Positions 63,174 through 64,000 of a stretch of 64,000 nt of DNA are shown piece after piece. Below the pieces are notes generated by a model. The model was not told where the DNA came from. It ran no database searches and saw only the letters and a program-made list of their open reading frames with translations. The stretch comes from Diaporthe sp. PMI_573 (taxonomy: Eukaryota; Ascomycota; Sordariomycetes; Diaporthales; Diaporthaceae), in contig JAJTUP010000040.1 of the NCBI GenBank assembly GCA_021399435.1, positions 124,001-188,000 of the forward strand. Direction: 5' to 3'. A program made the translations under genes and the position numbers. Position 1 is the first letter of the stretch. Each line of letters opens with the position of its first letter.

Positions 63174-63617
63174 GAGGGGGTAATCCGTGGAAAACACACG
63201 TATCGTGAGCAGTTGACGGCATCACCCCGACCTGGATTTGACATGTCAAGGATATGCTGGATCGTGTTCTTAGCATTCGTGGGCTGTGGAACTAGAGTAT
63301 CTCCGACGAAACATGACCTGGGCTTGAAGGCTTTCGCAGTATTCCTCCCTCATTGATTTTGTCATGACATCCTTCTTACTACCTTAATCTGCATGCTACG
63401 TTCATCTCCACAGGAGAGTGACAGCTCTTAGACTGATGGGAGTAGCGGATGCCATGTGCTTATGGGGTGGAAGCCGAACCACTCCTTCTCCATGCATGAG
63501 CAGGACCAGCTCCACAAAGCCATCCATCCCCCAACTCGGACGAGCAATATGAAAAAGGAACATTTGGCATCTACATCCAGCTTCGATCTGCCATAAGCTA
63601 CCTAAGCTAGCTCTTCA
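63174..63617. other. Stretch between ACAD remnant and membrane-protein gene
   Basis: No coding sequence recognised. It should hold the 3' untranslated region of the minus-strand gene that ends at 63618. Confidence 0.4.
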
Positions 63618-64000
63618 TCATTGACGAAGCCTCAGAGGCTTGGCATCGTACTGTGCGACAATGTAGAAGCCCCAAGTGCAGTAGCAGGTTAAGGCTGCTC
63701 CAACCATGTAATATTCCGGGCAGTCGAAAACCTCGGGCAATGCCATAACCCACATGCCAAAGGGGGCGAAGGTCAAGATCGTTCCCATAATGTTCACGGC
63801 GCAGAGCCATATTGACAGTCCCTCACGAGATCCGCGCCTCATATACTCATGGAGCGGTCCGACAGCCATCCCGACGTTGGTGATGCAAAACCATTGCATA
63901 AAGCAGCCTTCGCCCATGAGACGAATACCGAGGATAACGATAGCAAACCAGGCCACCTGCTGGGCGGTGACGTACCAGAGAACGGGGCCGAGGCGTGGGT
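63618..64000 (-). CDS. Membrane protein resembling Pyr4-type terpene cyclases, C-terminal part
   Basis: The frame is open to the window edge and ends at 63618. It reads RLGPVLWYVTAQQVAWFAIV, MQWFCITNVGMAVGPLHEYM, RRGSREGLSIWLCAVNIMGT, then FGMWVMALPEVFDCPEYYMV and TCYCTWGFYIVAQYDAKPLR. Four hydrophobic segments with an RGSxxGLS-like loop and a final aromatic helix ending VxxYD recall the last three or four helices of the small transmembrane cyclases that close meroterpenoid or indole-diterpene skeletons (Pyr4/PaxB group, ~240 aa in all). The acidic catalytic residue of helix 1 is outside the window, so this is a resemblance, not proof. Other multi-helix fungal membrane proteins are possible. 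Confidence 0.45.
   Translation of the reverse strand, partial: PRLGPVLWYVTAQQVAWFAIVILGIRLMGEGCFMQWFCITNVGMAVGPLHEYMRRGSREGLSIWLCAVNIMGTILTFAPFGMWVMALPEVFDCPEYYMVGAALTCYCTWGFYIVAQYDAKPLRLRQ

Noticed and set aside
1..64000. tRNA or rRNA genes
   Set aside because: No cloverleaf with A and B boxes and no rRNA-like tract was recognised on either strand by eye. A tRNAscan-SE run would settle it.

Overview
This window looks like DNA from a filamentous ascomycete, probably a Pezizomycotina/Sordariomycete. The genes carry short introns of about 48-86 bp with GT..AG ends and recognisable CTAAC/CTGAC branch sites. The mobile elements (hAT/Restless-like, pogo/Fot, Ty3, Ty1/copia, Tad-like LINE) and the protein families (UstYa/DUF3328, STAND N-terminal domains, EST1-like, CCCH/NYN-like) are fungal. 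All identifications come from reading the sequence; no database search was run.

Layout. 0-5.5 kb: a hAT scrap, an intact two-exon gene with an N-terminal dsRNA-binding-like fold, and a 5'-truncated APH-type kinase. 6.3-11.8 kb: a Restless-like hAT interrupted by a second hAT (8-bp target duplication GCCGAGAT) and by the end of a third. 12.9-14.6 kb: an intact NYN-like/CCCH zinc-finger gene. 16-18.2 kb: an MFS carboxy-terminal exon, a STAND-type N-terminal domain ORF and a five-exon UstYa-family gene that no single long ORF reveals. 18.5-26.6 kb: a ~200-bp MITE into which a 5,133-bp three-gene DNA transposon inserted (37-bp TIRs, 6-bp target duplication ACGGCC), followed by an intact pogo element with ~155-bp nearly identical TIRs and a second, uninterrupted copy of the MITE. 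27-34 kb: a TPR-like gene, an RNase III-domain gene and sparse, partly decayed coding sequence. 35-40.6 kb: copia gag, two hAT remnants, and pieces of a secreted-type gene and a TPR gene. 41.6-47 kb: two unrecognised nuclear-type genes and an intact alpha/beta hydrolase. 49-53 kb: a hAT full of stop codons of the kind RIP makes, and a second, broken relative of the three-gene element's transposase. 53-63.2 kb: a mosaic of truncated genes (acetyltransferase, secreted protein, forkhead factor, EST1-like, adenosine deaminase-like, acyl-CoA dehydrogenase) cut by LINE, Ty3, pogo and hAT pieces, with one intact small Cys-rich gene. The right edge holds the 3' part of a membrane protein resembling Pyr4-type terpene cyclases.

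Reading. Single-copy genes sit between TE-rich blocks in which most host sequence survives only as exon-sized pieces. Two elements look young (the three-gene transposon and the pogo copy), whereas the hAT at 49 kb shows repeat-induced mutation. The most notable object is the 18,685-23,817 element: an intact D,D,E integrase-core transposase flanked by a divergently transcribed Cys-rich, basic protein and a third protein dense in sumoylation-type motifs.
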